From NCBI GenBank assembly GCA_023393755.1, contig JAEXCA010000247.1, positions 1 to 19,174 on the forward strand: a stretch of 19,174 bases of DNA, written 5' to 3'. Position numbers and translations under genes: made by a program. The DNA is from Actinomycetes bacterium (GTDB taxonomy: Bacteria > Actinomycetota > Actinomycetes > Propionibacteriales > Propionibacteriaceae). Of this stretch, positions 1-7,128 are shown in pieces. Positions within the stretch are counted from its first letter, which is position 1; the number at the start of each line of letters is the position of its first letter. Under the pieces are notes generated by a model. It saw nothing but the letters and a program-made list of their open reading frames with translations, was not told where the DNA came from and ran no database searches.

Positions 1-1777
1 GCACCGGCTCCTCCGCCGCCGCCGGCACCGAAGCCGGTCCGGGCTCCGCCGGGGGCAGGGCGGCGGGCGTCCCCGGCTCCAGCTCCTGGACGTTGGGGGG
101 CTGCACCCCCACCTCGCGCAGCGCCGCGGTGATCGCCTCCGCCTGCTCCGGCCGCAGGTCGACCGCCGCCAGCGCGGTCTCGTAGCGGGCCAGCTCGCCG
201 GCCAGCAGCACCTGCACCCGGTCGTCCAGCCGCTGCTTGGCCTGCTTGGCCAGCCTGCGCACCGCGTCCTCGCCGAAGATGGCCTCCAGCACCCGCTGGG
301 CGAGCACGGCGGTGCCGCCCGCCACGCCGAGCTCCGCCCCCACCAGGCCACCGGTCTGGGAGAACACCAGGACCATCAGCGCCACGCCGACGCCGTTCAC
401 CCCGAGCGCCCAGAACCGCGCCCGTGACTTCTTCGCGGCGCCGACCTCGCTGACCAGGTCCATCACGTCCGACTGCCAGTCGCGCACCAGCAGTCTGGCG
501 GCGGCATCGAACTCCCGGCTCGCCCGGTTCAGTTCCTCGTCGGCGGCCAGCAGCTCCCGTCCGGCGGGGTGGGCCTGCCAGGCCGAGGCGGTCCGTTCGG
601 CGGCCGCCTCGCCGGCCTCCCGGATCAGCACCTCCATGCCGGATTCCACCGCGGCGGTGACCTCGTCGGCCTGCCGGGGCTCGCCCCGCAGCGCGGCGAC
701 CATCCGGTCGCGCAGCCAGCCGATCTTCTGCTCGACCGCCCGGAAGAACTCGCCGGTGCCGACGAAGTCGTGCCAGCGTTCCAGCACCTCGCCGCGCAAC
801 ATGCTGCCGTCCGCGGTCTGCACGGCGACGGTGCGGACCGCCTCGGCGTAGGACTGCTCGGCGTCCTGCCGCAGGGTGAGGATCGCCGCCGCCTGGTCGC
901 TCACCGCCTGCGCTATCCCGGGGGCCGAGCCGACCAGCGAGCGGATCGCCCCGTCCAGGGTCTGCAGCACCACCGCCCGCCGGCTGGCGGCGTCGCGGGC
1001 CAGCTCGGCCAGCCAGTCCCGGATCGGCGCGACCGCCGCCTCCGGCAGCAGCCCGGCCTCGTCCACGGTGGTCTCGGGGACGGCGAAGAGCGGGGACGAA
1101 CCCAGCCCGCGCTGGCCCATCATCTGACCCAGGTGCACCGGCACCTCGGCCATCGCGGCCGGCGGGACCCGGTCGAGCACCACCGCGACCACCGCGTCGC
1201 GGGCCGCGGCCGAACGCAGGTAGTCCCAGGGGACGGCATCGGCGTAGCGGGCGGCGGAGGTGACGAACAGCCACAGATCCGCCGCGGCCAGCAGTTGCGC
1301 GGCCAGCGCCCGGTTCTCCGCCACCACCGAGTCGACGTCGGGGGCGTCCAGGATCGCCAGGCCGGGCGGCAGGGTCGGCTCCGGCACCAGCTGCAGCGTC
1401 CTGGCGTCCGCCACCCGGTCGGCGCTGCGGGCCAGGCCGGGCAGGATCCGGTCGGCGCCGAACCAGCCGGCGTCGTCCGGGTGATGGACCAGGACCGGCG
1501 AACGGGTGGTCGGGCGGATCACCCCGGGTGCGCTGACCACCCGTCCGATCACCGAGTTGACCAGGGTGGACTTGCCGGCGCCGGTGGAGCCGCCGACCAC
1601 CGCCAGCAGTGGGGCCTCCAGCCGGTTCAGCCGGGGAAGGACGTAGTCGTCGAGTTGCGCGACCGCCTCGCGGGCGCGGACGGCGGCGGCCTCCGCACCG
1701 GGCAGCCCGAGCGGCAGCCGGACCCCGGCGAGGGCGTCGCGCAGCCCGCTCAACGCCCGGGCGCGTTCCTCGCCCAT
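1..1777 (-). CDS. Dynamin-like GTPase, C-terminus cut by window edge
   Basis: The reading frame starts at ATG 1777 and stays open to the left edge, giving 592 residues. The start is fixed by GAGGAGG four bases upstream. A P-loop GSTGAGKST lies at residues 63-71, a G3-like DAPDVDS at 144-150 and a G4-like LDRVP at 201-205 in place of the classical NKxD. A helical stretch follows, then a hydrophobic, glycine-rich segment at about 455-495 that could be a membrane hairpin or paddle, then a basic helix and a proline/alanine/glutamate-rich tail. This order (GTPase, helical stalk, membrane segment) fits the bacterial dynamin-like or YfjP-like GTPases of actinobacteria, which act at the inner face of the cytoplasmic membrane. 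These often occur as adjacent pairs, so a partner may lie beyond the left edge. The PrsW gene ends 100 bp upstream. The cellular role (membrane remodelling, division or stress) is inference. Confidence 0.85.
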   Translation of the reverse strand, partial: MGEERARALSGLRDALAGVRLPLGLPGAEAAAVRAREAVAQLDDYVLPRLNRLEAPLLAVVGGSTGAGKSTLVNSVIGRVVSAPGVIRPTTRSPVLVHHPDDAGWFGADRILPGLARSADRVADARTLQLVPEPTLPPGLAILDAPDVDSVVAENRALAAQLLAAADLWLFVTSAARYADAVPWDYLRSAAARDAVVAVVLDRVPPAAMAEVPVHLGQMMGQRGLGSSPLFAVPETTVDEAGLLPEAAVAPIRDWLAELARDAASRRAVVLQTLDGAIRSLVGSAPGIAQAVSDQAAAILTLRQDAEQSYAEAVRTVAVQTADGSMLRGEVLERWHDFVGTGEFFRAVEQKIGWLRDRMVAALRGEPRQADEVTAAVESGMEVLIREAGEAAAERTASAWQAHPAGRELLAADEELNRASREFDAAARLLVRDWQSDVMDLVSEVGAAKKSRARFWALGVNGVGVALMVLVFSQTGGLVGAELGVAGGTAVLAQRVLEAIFGEDAVRRLAKQAKQRLDDRVQVLLAGELARYETALAAVDLRPEQAEAITAALREVGVQPPNVQELEPGTPAALPPAEPGPASVPAAAEEPV

Positions 1778-1877
1778 CCAGCCTCCTCGCTTTCTCAGGT
1801 CCCAGCCTGCCGCGTCGCGTCGCTGCGCACCATACAACGCCCGGCGGGTCCGCTGCTCGCCACCGCCGAGGACGCGG

Positions 1878-3281
1878 TCAGCTGGGCGGACCCCACTTCG
1901 GGTCGACCGCCGAGTAGCCCGGTGCGTTCGGCTGGGTGGTGGGCGCCGGCCAGGAACCGCCGAGTCCGGCCGGGCCGGGGTAGCTGGGCGGCGGATAGTC
2001 GAGCGTCCGGCGGCGCAACCGCGGCAACGCGAGCTTCAGCCCGCGCGGGTCGTCGATCGCCAGCGGCCGCAGCTCGCGGACCCGCTGGATCAGCTCGTGG
2101 GCCCGTTCGTCGCCGGCCTGGTCGACCACGCCGCGGACCTGCGCGTCCCGCAGATAGGCGAGCTCGGTCAGCCTGCGCTGCAGCTCCCGGGTGGCCAGGA
2201 AGCAGCGCCAGCCCCGGGTGAGCGCCACCAGCAGGGCGCGCCACCGAGTGCGCAGCCGGCTGAACAGCAGCGGATCCTCGGCCCGGAGCCAGCCCACCAC
2301 GACGTAGTCGGCCAGCCGGACCCGGATCACCCTGCTCTGGGCGAGCACCTGGCGGACCACCCAGATCACCGCGGAGAGGACCAGCGGCACGGCGACCGCC
2401 CAGTACAGCAGCAGCTGCGCGTCCCCCTGGCTGAGCGTGGCCTGGGAGTTGAACACCATGTGCAGCAGGGCGGCCAGCCCGTAGCCGGCCAACGGCGCCA
2501 GCACCCGCACCACCTTGCTGCGGGTGCGCAGCGCGACCGCCACGCCGACAGCGGTCATCATGGTGAACAGCGGATGCCCGAAGGCGGTCCAGAAGCCACG
2601 CATCCAGACCAGCTCGACCACCGCCTGCTCGGCGTCGCCCACGTCGATGGTCTGCGAGGAGTACACGATCGCGCGGGCGTAGTAGATGATGTTCTCGGTG
2701 AACGCGAAGCCGGCGCCGGACAGCCCGCCCATCACCACCAGCGACACCTTCGACACCAGCTCGTAGCGGGCCAGGATGGCCAGCCCGAACAGCACGCTGG
2801 CCTTGGCCGCCTCCTCGACGAAGGGGGCGACGAAGATCGCCGCCCGGGCACTGGTGGAGGGGTCGAAGTCCCCGGTCACCTGCATCTGCATCGCCGCCCA
2901 CGAGTTCACGTGGTAGGCGGCGAAGGTGGCCACGGTGCCACCCCAGCCCAGCGAGAGGAACCAGACCATCCAGCGCTGCGGACGCCACCGGTCGGCGGTC
3001 AGGAACACCACGACCCAGAACAGCAGGGTCGAGGTCGCGTACCAGGCGCCCCGGCGGATGGCGGACGGGTTCACCCCCGGGACGGTGCCGTCGACGGTCG
3101 GCTGGTCGGCGGTGAGTTCGAGGTAGAGCGCCGTCAGGCAGGCGGCGAAGATGATGGCCAGCCCCAGCGTCAGCCAGGTCCACCACGAGCTGAGCGCGCG
3201 TTGCGGCAGCGGCCGGGTGTCCACCAACTCGGTCGGCAGGTTGTTCAGCCTGCGCGCCCGCGCCTCGACAGTGGACATCAT
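1878..3281 (-). CDS. PrsW family intramembrane metalloprotease
   Basis: A 467-residue polytopic membrane protein with about eight hydrophobic helices between residues 36 and 310. All PrsW family signatures are visible: EEAAK with E156, E157 and K160; FAFTEN with E196 and N197; H236 in the FGHPLF segment; and LHMVFN with H274 and N278. The glutamates and histidines are the presumed metal and catalytic site. In Bacillus subtilis PrsW makes the first cut in the anti-sigma factor RsiW; the substrate here is unknown. After the membrane core comes a roughly 150-residue basic, helical cytoplasmic tail ending in a proline-rich segment (YPPPSYPGP), longer than in minimal PrsW proteins. ATG 3281 or 3278 is preferred because the core begins soon after; an in-frame GTG at 3317 would add 12 unremarkable residues. 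No strong Shine-Dalgarno precedes any of these starts. It is divergent from the tetR gene and may be co-transcribed with the downstream GTPase gene. Confidence 0.9.
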   Translation of the reverse strand: MMSTVEARARRLNNLPTELVDTRPLPQRALSSWWTWLTLGLAIIFAACLTALYLELTADQPTVDGTVPGVNPSAIRRGAWYATSTLLFWVVVFLTADRWRPQRWMVWFLSLGWGGTVATFAAYHVNSWAAMQMQVTGDFDPSTSARAAIFVAPFVEEAAKASVLFGLAILARYELVSKVSLVVMGGLSGAGFAFTENIIYYARAIVYSSQTIDVGDAEQAVVELVWMRGFWTAFGHPLFTMMTAVGVAVALRTRSKVVRVLAPLAGYGLAALLHMVFNSQATLSQGDAQLLLYWAVAVPLVLSAVIWVVRQVLAQSRVIRVRLADYVVVGWLRAEDPLLFSRLRTRWRALLVALTRGWRCFLATRELQRRLTELAYLRDAQVRGVVDQAGDERAHELIQRVRELRPLAIDDPRGLKLALPRLRRRTLDYPPPSYPGPAGLGGSWPAPTTQPNAPGYSAVDPKWGPPS

Positions 3282-3340
3282 GGGGGCAAGCGTACAAGCG
3301 CCGGTCCAGCGGCTCACCCGCCGATCACCGCCACGCCGCC

Positions 3341-3369
3341 TTGCCCCAAATCAAACTGAACCGTACAGT
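3341..3369 (+). promoter_or_regulatory. Leaderless promoter of the exporter operon
   Basis: TTGCCC (3341-3346) serves as -35 and TACAGT (3364-3369) as -10, with a 17-bp spacer. The expected transcription start, about seven bases after the -10, falls at 3376-3377, on the A of the tetR ATG. No Shine-Dalgarno precedes that ATG, so the mRNA is predicted to be leaderless. The operator dyad covers the spacer and -10. Confidence 0.6.
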
Positions 3370-3374
3370 TTGAT
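3350..3374. promoter_or_regulatory. Operator for the TetR-family repressor
   Basis: A perfect 9-bp inverted repeat, ATCAAACTG and CAGTTTGAT, is separated by 7 bp. A second, shorter dyad AACCGTACAGTT centred on GTAC at 3359-3370 overlaps it and resembles operators of other TetR proteins. The site covers the -10 and ends two bases before the tetR start codon, so bound repressor would exclude RNA polymerase. Direct binding by the adjacent regulator is inferred from position. Confidence 0.7.
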
Positions 3375-3376
3375 CC

Positions 3377-4006
3377 ATGGACGCGAGCCGGCGCCGGGCA
3401 GCTGCCAAGCGGCAGCAGATCATCGACTCCGCCCGCGAGCTGTTCGTCGAGAACGGGTTCGCCGGCACCTCCATGGACGCCGTGGTCGCCCACGCCGGGG
3501 TGAGCAAGCAGACCGTCTACCGCTACTTCCCCGCCAAGGCCGTCCTGCTGGCCGACGTGCTGGCCGACGTGCTGGCCAGCGAGGTCGATACCTCCGGGAT
3601 CTTCTCCGGTCCCCCGCCGGCACCGGAGTCGGTCGCGGAGTTGCGCGCCGCGCTGGTCGGCATCGCCCGGGCACTCACCACGGAGATGCTGAGCACCCGA
3701 CGCCTGGCGCTGGTGCGGTTGGTGCTCGGGGAGGCGTTCCGGATTCCGGAACTGCGCGACGCGATCCGCGACCTGCTGCCGGGACAGCTGCTCCACCGGA
3801 CCCAGGCGGTGCTCGCCCACGCGTCGTCCCGCGGGCTGATCCACAGCGAGCGCCCCGAACTCTCCGCCCGGATGTACATCGGCCCGATCTTCAGCTTCGT
3901 GGTGCTGGACGGCCTGCTGCGCGCCGAACCTCTCCCGCCGCCCGCCACCGCCGACCTGGAGTTCCTGGTGGACACCTTCCTGCGCTCGGTACGGGTGCAG
4001 CCATGA
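3377..4006 (+). CDS. TetR/AcrR family repressor of the exporter operon
   Basis: 209 residues, normal for the family. The N-terminal domain has the typical helix-turn-helix: a helix ending in ARELFVENGF, then TSMDAVVAHAGVSKQTVYRYF at about residues 31-51, followed by KAVLLADVLADVL. The C-terminal ligand and dimer domain is variable, as expected. The gene heads the exporter operon and its stop overlaps the next start (ATGA, 4003-4006). The predicted promoter places the transcript start at its ATG, under an operator dyad, so autorepression and control of the whole exporter are likely. The arrangement parallels Escherichia coli cecR (ybiH) ahead of ybhGFSR. The inducer is not identifiable, but a drug or other exported compound is the usual case. 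Confidence 0.92.
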   Translation: MDASRRRAAAKRQQIIDSARELFVENGFAGTSMDAVVAHAGVSKQTVYRYFPAKAVLLADVLADVLASEVDTSGIFSGPPPAPESVAELRAALVGIARALTTEMLSTRRLALVRLVLGEAFRIPELRDAIRDLLPGQLLHRTQAVLAHASSRGLIHSERPELSARMYIGPIFSFVVLDGLLRAEPLPPPATADLEFLVDTFLRSVRVQP

Positions 4007-5325
4007 GGTGGCGCGCCGGCCTGGCCGGCCTGGCGGTGCTGCTGGCGGGGTGCGCCGGCGATCCCGGGCTGCGCGTCCAGGCCACGGTGGTCGATGACCT
4101 CGACGTGGTGGCGGTACCCGCGCTGGCCGTGGTGACGGTGAACCTGGATGCGGGCTTCGCCGCGGGCTCGACGACCCTTCCTGCGGCGCCGGGGTCGTCG
4201 GGGTCCAGGCCGGGGTCGTTCGTCGGCGTGGCCGAGGTCACCGTCCGGGAGGGCGACCGGGTGACCGCCGGCCAGCCGGTGGTGCGGCTGGACGACCGGC
4301 TGCTGCGGGCCGGCCTGACCGCCGCGGAGGCCGACCTGCGGGTCGCCCGGGGCCAGGTCGGCGCGCTGGTTTCGGCGCAGGACACCGTCGACGACGCCGG
4401 GCGGGAGATCGCCGACAAGCGGGCCGAGGTCAAGGACGCGATCGCCGAGCTCAAGCAGAAGCGCCGCGAGGTGAGGAAGGCGATCAGGCAGCTCGCCAGC
4501 ACCCGCACAACGCTCACCAGGCAGCGAGCCGCGCTCCGGAACCAGCGGGATCAGCTGATCGCGCAACGGGAGCAACTGCAGCGGGCGCTGGCCGCACTGC
4601 CCGCGGAGGCTCCGAACCGCCCGGAACTCGAAGCCGGACTCGCCAGGCTCGACGACGGGATCGGTCAGCTGGCCGCCGCGCTGAAGAAGCTGGACGCCGG
4701 GCTGGCCGAACTCGGCAGGGGCCTCACCCAGGCCAGGACCGGACTGGCCAAGCTGAACACCGGGATCCGGAAGGCCACCGAAGGCCTGGCGAAGCTCGAG
4801 GACGCCGCCGCCGAACTGCGCGATGCCCGCGCCCAGCTGGTCAGCTTGCACAGGCTGGCCGAGGTGGCGGTCGACACCGCCTCGGTCGGCGTCGACCTGG
4901 CGCGGGCCCAGCTCGACCAGGCGGTGGTCGTCGCCCCGCGGGACGGCACGATCGTCCGGATCGCCGCCGCCGGGGATCGGCTGGCCGCGGGCGCCACCCT
5001 GGCGGCGATCCGCCCCGACCAGCCCAGCCGGCTGGTCACCTGGCTCTCCCCCACCCAGGCCGCCACGGTCTGCGTCGGGGACGCGGCGGAGATCCGGACC
5101 GACTGGGGCGAGACGGCCACCGCCGGGCTCAGCCGGATCGCCACCGCGGCGGACTTCCCGCCCACCAGCTACGCCACCGACGAGGTCCACCTGACCAGGG
5201 CCTTCGCCGTCGAACTCACCAGCCCGGCCGTCCTCCCCGCCGGAGCGCCGGTCACCGTCTCCCTCCAACCCTGCCGGCCGAACCCGTCCGGCGCCGCAGA
5301 AGGTGAACCCCATGGCAACCCATAA
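4003..5325 (+). CDS. Lipoprotein membrane-fusion protein (HlyD/RND adaptor fold) with long coiled-coil hairpin
   Basis: 440 residues starting at the ATG that overlaps the tetR stop. A short signal with lipobox LLAGC puts the lipidated cysteine at residue 17, so it is tethered to the outer face of the cytoplasmic membrane. The first half of a biotinyl-lipoyl domain lies around 74-100 (AEVTVREGDRVTAGQPVVRLD). Two helices of roughly 95 residues each then form a coiled coil (about 105-198 and 208-305), with a proline-rich turn near 200-207. The second lipoyl half follows (VVVAPRDGTIVRIAAAGDRL, about 308-327), then a beta-barrel-like domain to the end. This is the order of HlyD/MacA-type adaptors. 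It sits next to a second, different adaptor gene and overlaps its start by 14 bp. A 14-nm-class hairpin in a presumably monoderm host is unusual. Confidence 0.88.
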   Translation: MRWRAGLAGLAVLLAGCAGDPGLRVQATVVDDLDVVAVPALAVVTVNLDAGFAAGSTTLPAAPGSSGSRPGSFVGVAEVTVREGDRVTAGQPVVRLDDRLLRAGLTAAEADLRVARGQVGALVSAQDTVDDAGREIADKRAEVKDAIAELKQKRREVRKAIRQLASTRTTLTRQRAALRNQRDQLIAQREQLQRALAALPAEAPNRPELEAGLARLDDGIGQLAAALKKLDAGLAELGRGLTQARTGLAKLNTGIRKATEGLAKLEDAAAELRDARAQLVSLHRLAEVAVDTASVGVDLARAQLDQAVVVAPRDGTIVRIAAAGDRLAAGATLAAIRPDQPSRLVTWLSPTQAATVCVGDAAEIRTDWGETATAGLSRIATAADFPPTSYATDEVHLTRAFAVELTSPAVLPAGAPVTVSLQPCRPNPSGAAEGEPHGNP

Positions 5326-6094
5326 GCGTCCCCCGATCCCGGTGATCGTCCTGGTGGTACTGCTGCTGGCCGGCGGCTTCTGGTGGTGGTGGAGCAGCAC
5401 CCACTCCGCTGAGGCGGACGGCGCGCTGCGGGCCAGCGGCACCGCCGAATCCCGCGAGTACCAGGTCTCCCCCGCGCTGACCGGACGGGTGGACGAGGTG
5501 AAGGTCGCCGAGGGCGACACCGTGAGGGCCGGCGACGAACTCGTCCTGCTCGACCGGCGTGCCCTCGACCTGCAGCTGCAACAGGCCGAACAGGGCGTGA
5601 AGGCGGCGAAGGCGGCGGTCACCAATGCCGAGGAGGACTCCGACGCCACCAAGGCCGATGTCACCGCGGCGAAGGCCCGGCTGACCCAGGCCGAGGCCGC
5701 CGTCGAACTCGCGAAGCTCCAGCTCGAGTTCGCCACCGTGACCGCGCCGCGGGACGGCCAGGTGGTCAGCCTGGCGGCCGATGCCGGCCAGAACGCCGCC
5801 CCCGGGCGCGCGCTCCTGACGCTGAGCGACCCGGCCGAGGTGTTCGTCAGGGTCTTCGTCCCCGAGCCGCGGATCGGCGAGGTCAGGGTCGGCCAGCAGG
5901 TTGGGATCGCCTCCCCCAGCCTGGCGACCGAGGCGCGCGGCACGGTCAGCTACGTGGCGTCCGAGGCCGAGTTCACCCCGAACACCGTCCAGACCGAGGA
6001 TCAGCGCGCCACCCTGGTGTTCGAGGTCCGGGTCCGGGTGGACGACCCCGACACGCTGCGGGCCGGCATGCCCGCCGACGTCACCTTCGGCTGA
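5312..6094 (+). CDS. YbhG-like membrane-fusion protein (HlyD family)
   Basis: 260 residues from ATG 5312. AGAAGG eight bases upstream decides this start over an in-frame GTG at 5303. One N-terminal membrane anchor lies at residues 8-26 (ending FWWWW). A lipoyl half follows at 53-82 (LTGRVDEVKVAEGDTVRAGD), a short coiled-coil hairpin at 84-140, the second lipoyl half at 143-172 (TAPRDGQVVSLAADAGQ) and a beta-barrel domain. The segment YVASEAEFTPNTVQTEDQR and the ending RAGMPADVTFG closely match what I recall of E. coli YbhG (AEFTPKTVETPDLR, RQGMPVTVQFG). It should link the ABC-2 permeases to the extracytoplasmic space, with its domains outside the cell membrane. It overlaps the lipoprotein adaptor gene and sits two bases before the ATPase start. 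Confidence 0.9.
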   Translation: MATHKRPPIPVIVLVVLLLAGGFWWWWSSTHSAEADGALRASGTAESREYQVSPALTGRVDEVKVAEGDTVRAGDELVLLDRRALDLQLQQAEQGVKAAKAAVTNAEEDSDATKADVTAAKARLTQAEAAVELAKLQLEFATVTAPRDGQVVSLAADAGQNAAPGRALLTLSDPAEVFVRVFVPEPRIGEVRVGQQVGIASPSLATEARGTVSYVASEAEFTPNTVQTEDQRATLVFEVRVRVDDPDTLRAGMPADVTFG

Positions 6095-6096
6095 CC

Positions 6097-7128
6097 ATGG
6101 CCCCCGGCGTCCGGCTCAGCGGTCTCACCAAGCGCTTCGGCGAGCTCGAAGCCGTGGCCGAGGTGTCCCTCGACATCTCCGAGGGCGCGGTCTTCGGCCT
6201 GCTCGGCCCGGACGGCGCGGGGAAGTCGACGCTGATCCGGATGCTGGCCACCGTCCTGCTGCCGGACGCCGGGGACGCCGAGGTCTTCGGCCTCTCGGTC
6301 ACCCGGGCCGCGGACTCGCTGGCCCCGCGGATCGGCTACATGTCGCAGCGGTTCTCGATGTACCCCGATCTGAGCGTGACCGAGAACCTGGAGTTCTTCG
6401 CCCGGATCCGCGGCGTGGCCAAGCCCCGCCGCCGGGAACGCGCCGCCGAACTGCTGGAGAGCATGGGCCTGGCGCCGTTCGCCGGCCGCCAGGCCCGGCT
6501 GCTCTCCGGCGGCATGAAGCAGAAGCTGATGCTCGCCAGCACCCTGATGCACGATCCCGATCTACTGCTGCTGGACGAGCCCACCACCGGCGTCGACCCG
6601 GTCTCCCGCCGGGAGTTCTGGCGGATCCTGGCCGGCATCCACGCCACCGGACGCACCGTCCTGGTCGCCACTCCCTACATGGACGAGGCAGAGCGCTGCA
6701 GCCACGTCGGCTTCCTGGACGCCGGCCGGATCACCCACACCGGAACCCTGCAGGAGTTGAAGGACGCCGTCCCCGGCACCCTGCTGGAGGTGGTCGCCCC
6801 CGATCCGCGAGCGGCGCTCGCCGTCCTGCGCGAGCAGCCCGGGGTGAGCCAGGCCCACCTGCTGGGCGACACCGTCCGCGTCCTGACTCACCTTCCGCCG
6901 GGACCACCGGGGACGGTTCCTGATGCTCCCGGAACCGTCCCGGGTGGCCCCGGAACCGTCCCCGGTGGTCCAGTCCTCGCCGAGGCTTCGAGACTCGACC
7001 CTCCGGGTCGACCTCAGCCATCGATTGTCAGCAGCCTCCTGGCCACCTCCGGCATTGACGCCGAGGTGCGCGAGATCCCGATGGATATGGAGTCGGTGTT
7101 CGCCTACTTCGCCGAGGCGGCGGCATGA
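6097..7128 (+). CDS. ABC exporter ATPase, YbhF NBD1-like, with repeat-derived C-terminal insert
   Basis: 343 residues; the start lies two bases after the previous stop with no clear Shine-Dalgarno, suggesting translational coupling. Motifs: Walker A GPDGAGKST at 37-45, Q-loop Q84, signature LSGGMKQ at 136-142, Walker B LLLLDE at 156-161. The H-loop histidine is replaced by proline (ATPYMDEAE, P193). GPDGAGK plus a missing H-loop histidine is also what I recall of the first half of E. coli YbhF, whose second half matches the separate ATPase at 9385. The protein supplies a good signature to the partner's ATP site but has a defective site of its own. In the C-terminal linker, residues about 267-308 are low complexity (PGTVPDAPGTVPGGPGTVP, then SRLDPPGRPQPS) and are encoded by two palindromic repeats. 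The conserved ending DMESVFAYF resumes afterwards. Its stop overlaps the permease start. Confidence 0.92.
   Translation: MAPGVRLSGLTKRFGELEAVAEVSLDISEGAVFGLLGPDGAGKSTLIRMLATVLLPDAGDAEVFGLSVTRAADSLAPRIGYMSQRFSMYPDLSVTENLEFFARIRGVAKPRRRERAAELLESMGLAPFAGRQARLLSGGMKQKLMLASTLMHDPDLLLLDEPTTGVDPVSRREFWRILAGIHATGRTVLVATPYMDEAERCSHVGFLDAGRITHTGTLQELKDAVPGTLLEVVAPDPRAALAVLREQPGVSQAHLLGDTVRVLTHLPPGPPGTVPDAPGTVPGGPGTVPGGPVLAEASRLDPPGRPQPSIVSSLLATSGIDAEVREIPMDMESVFAYFAEAAA
6901..6971. repeat. Palindromic element with perfect 20-bp inverted repeat, in frame inside the NBD1 gene
   Basis: The arm at 6901-6920 (GGACCACCGGGGACGGTTCC) has its exact reverse complement at 6952-6971, with 31 bp between. An additional internal copy of GGAACCGTCCC at 6931-6941 pairs with 6910-6920 as an alternative 11-bp stem. 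The element is translated as a PGTVP-type repeat and interrupts only the linker of the ATPase. Copies elsewhere in the genome cannot be checked here. Confidence 0.85.
6984..7023 (+). repeat. REP-like element, copy 1
   Basis: The unit consists of CTTCGAGACTCG, a small hairpin (CGACCC, loop TCC, GGGTCG at 6996-7010), then ACCTCAG, CC and ATCG. The flanking blocks match two further copies at 9407-9445 and 9457-9494, while the hairpin stem differs with compensating bases. It lies 12 bp after the preceding palindrome and is translated as SRLDPPGRPQPS. Confidence 0.8.

Noticed and set aside
569..2221. 550-residue plus-strand open frame
   Set aside because: Arginine/glycine/alanine-rich shadow of the GTPase and PrsW genes on the other strand; no domain or ribosome site.
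3282..3317. GTG-started extension of PrsW
   Set aside because: Adds 12 residues without family support and only a weak GGCGG before it; not excluded completely.
2097..3359. 420-residue plus-strand open frame
   Set aside because: Antisense to PrsW, whose catalytic motifs are all conserved; composition is rich in histidine, glutamine and glycine without any fold signal.
3523..5943. 806-residue minus-strand open frame
   Set aside because: Runs antisense through three well-recognised plus-strand genes; a GC-rich frame artefact.
6901..6971. CRISPR-like or simple tandem repeat reading of the GGAACCGTCCC copies
   Set aside because: Only three short copies, one inverted, with no uniform spacers; an inverted-repeat element explains them better.
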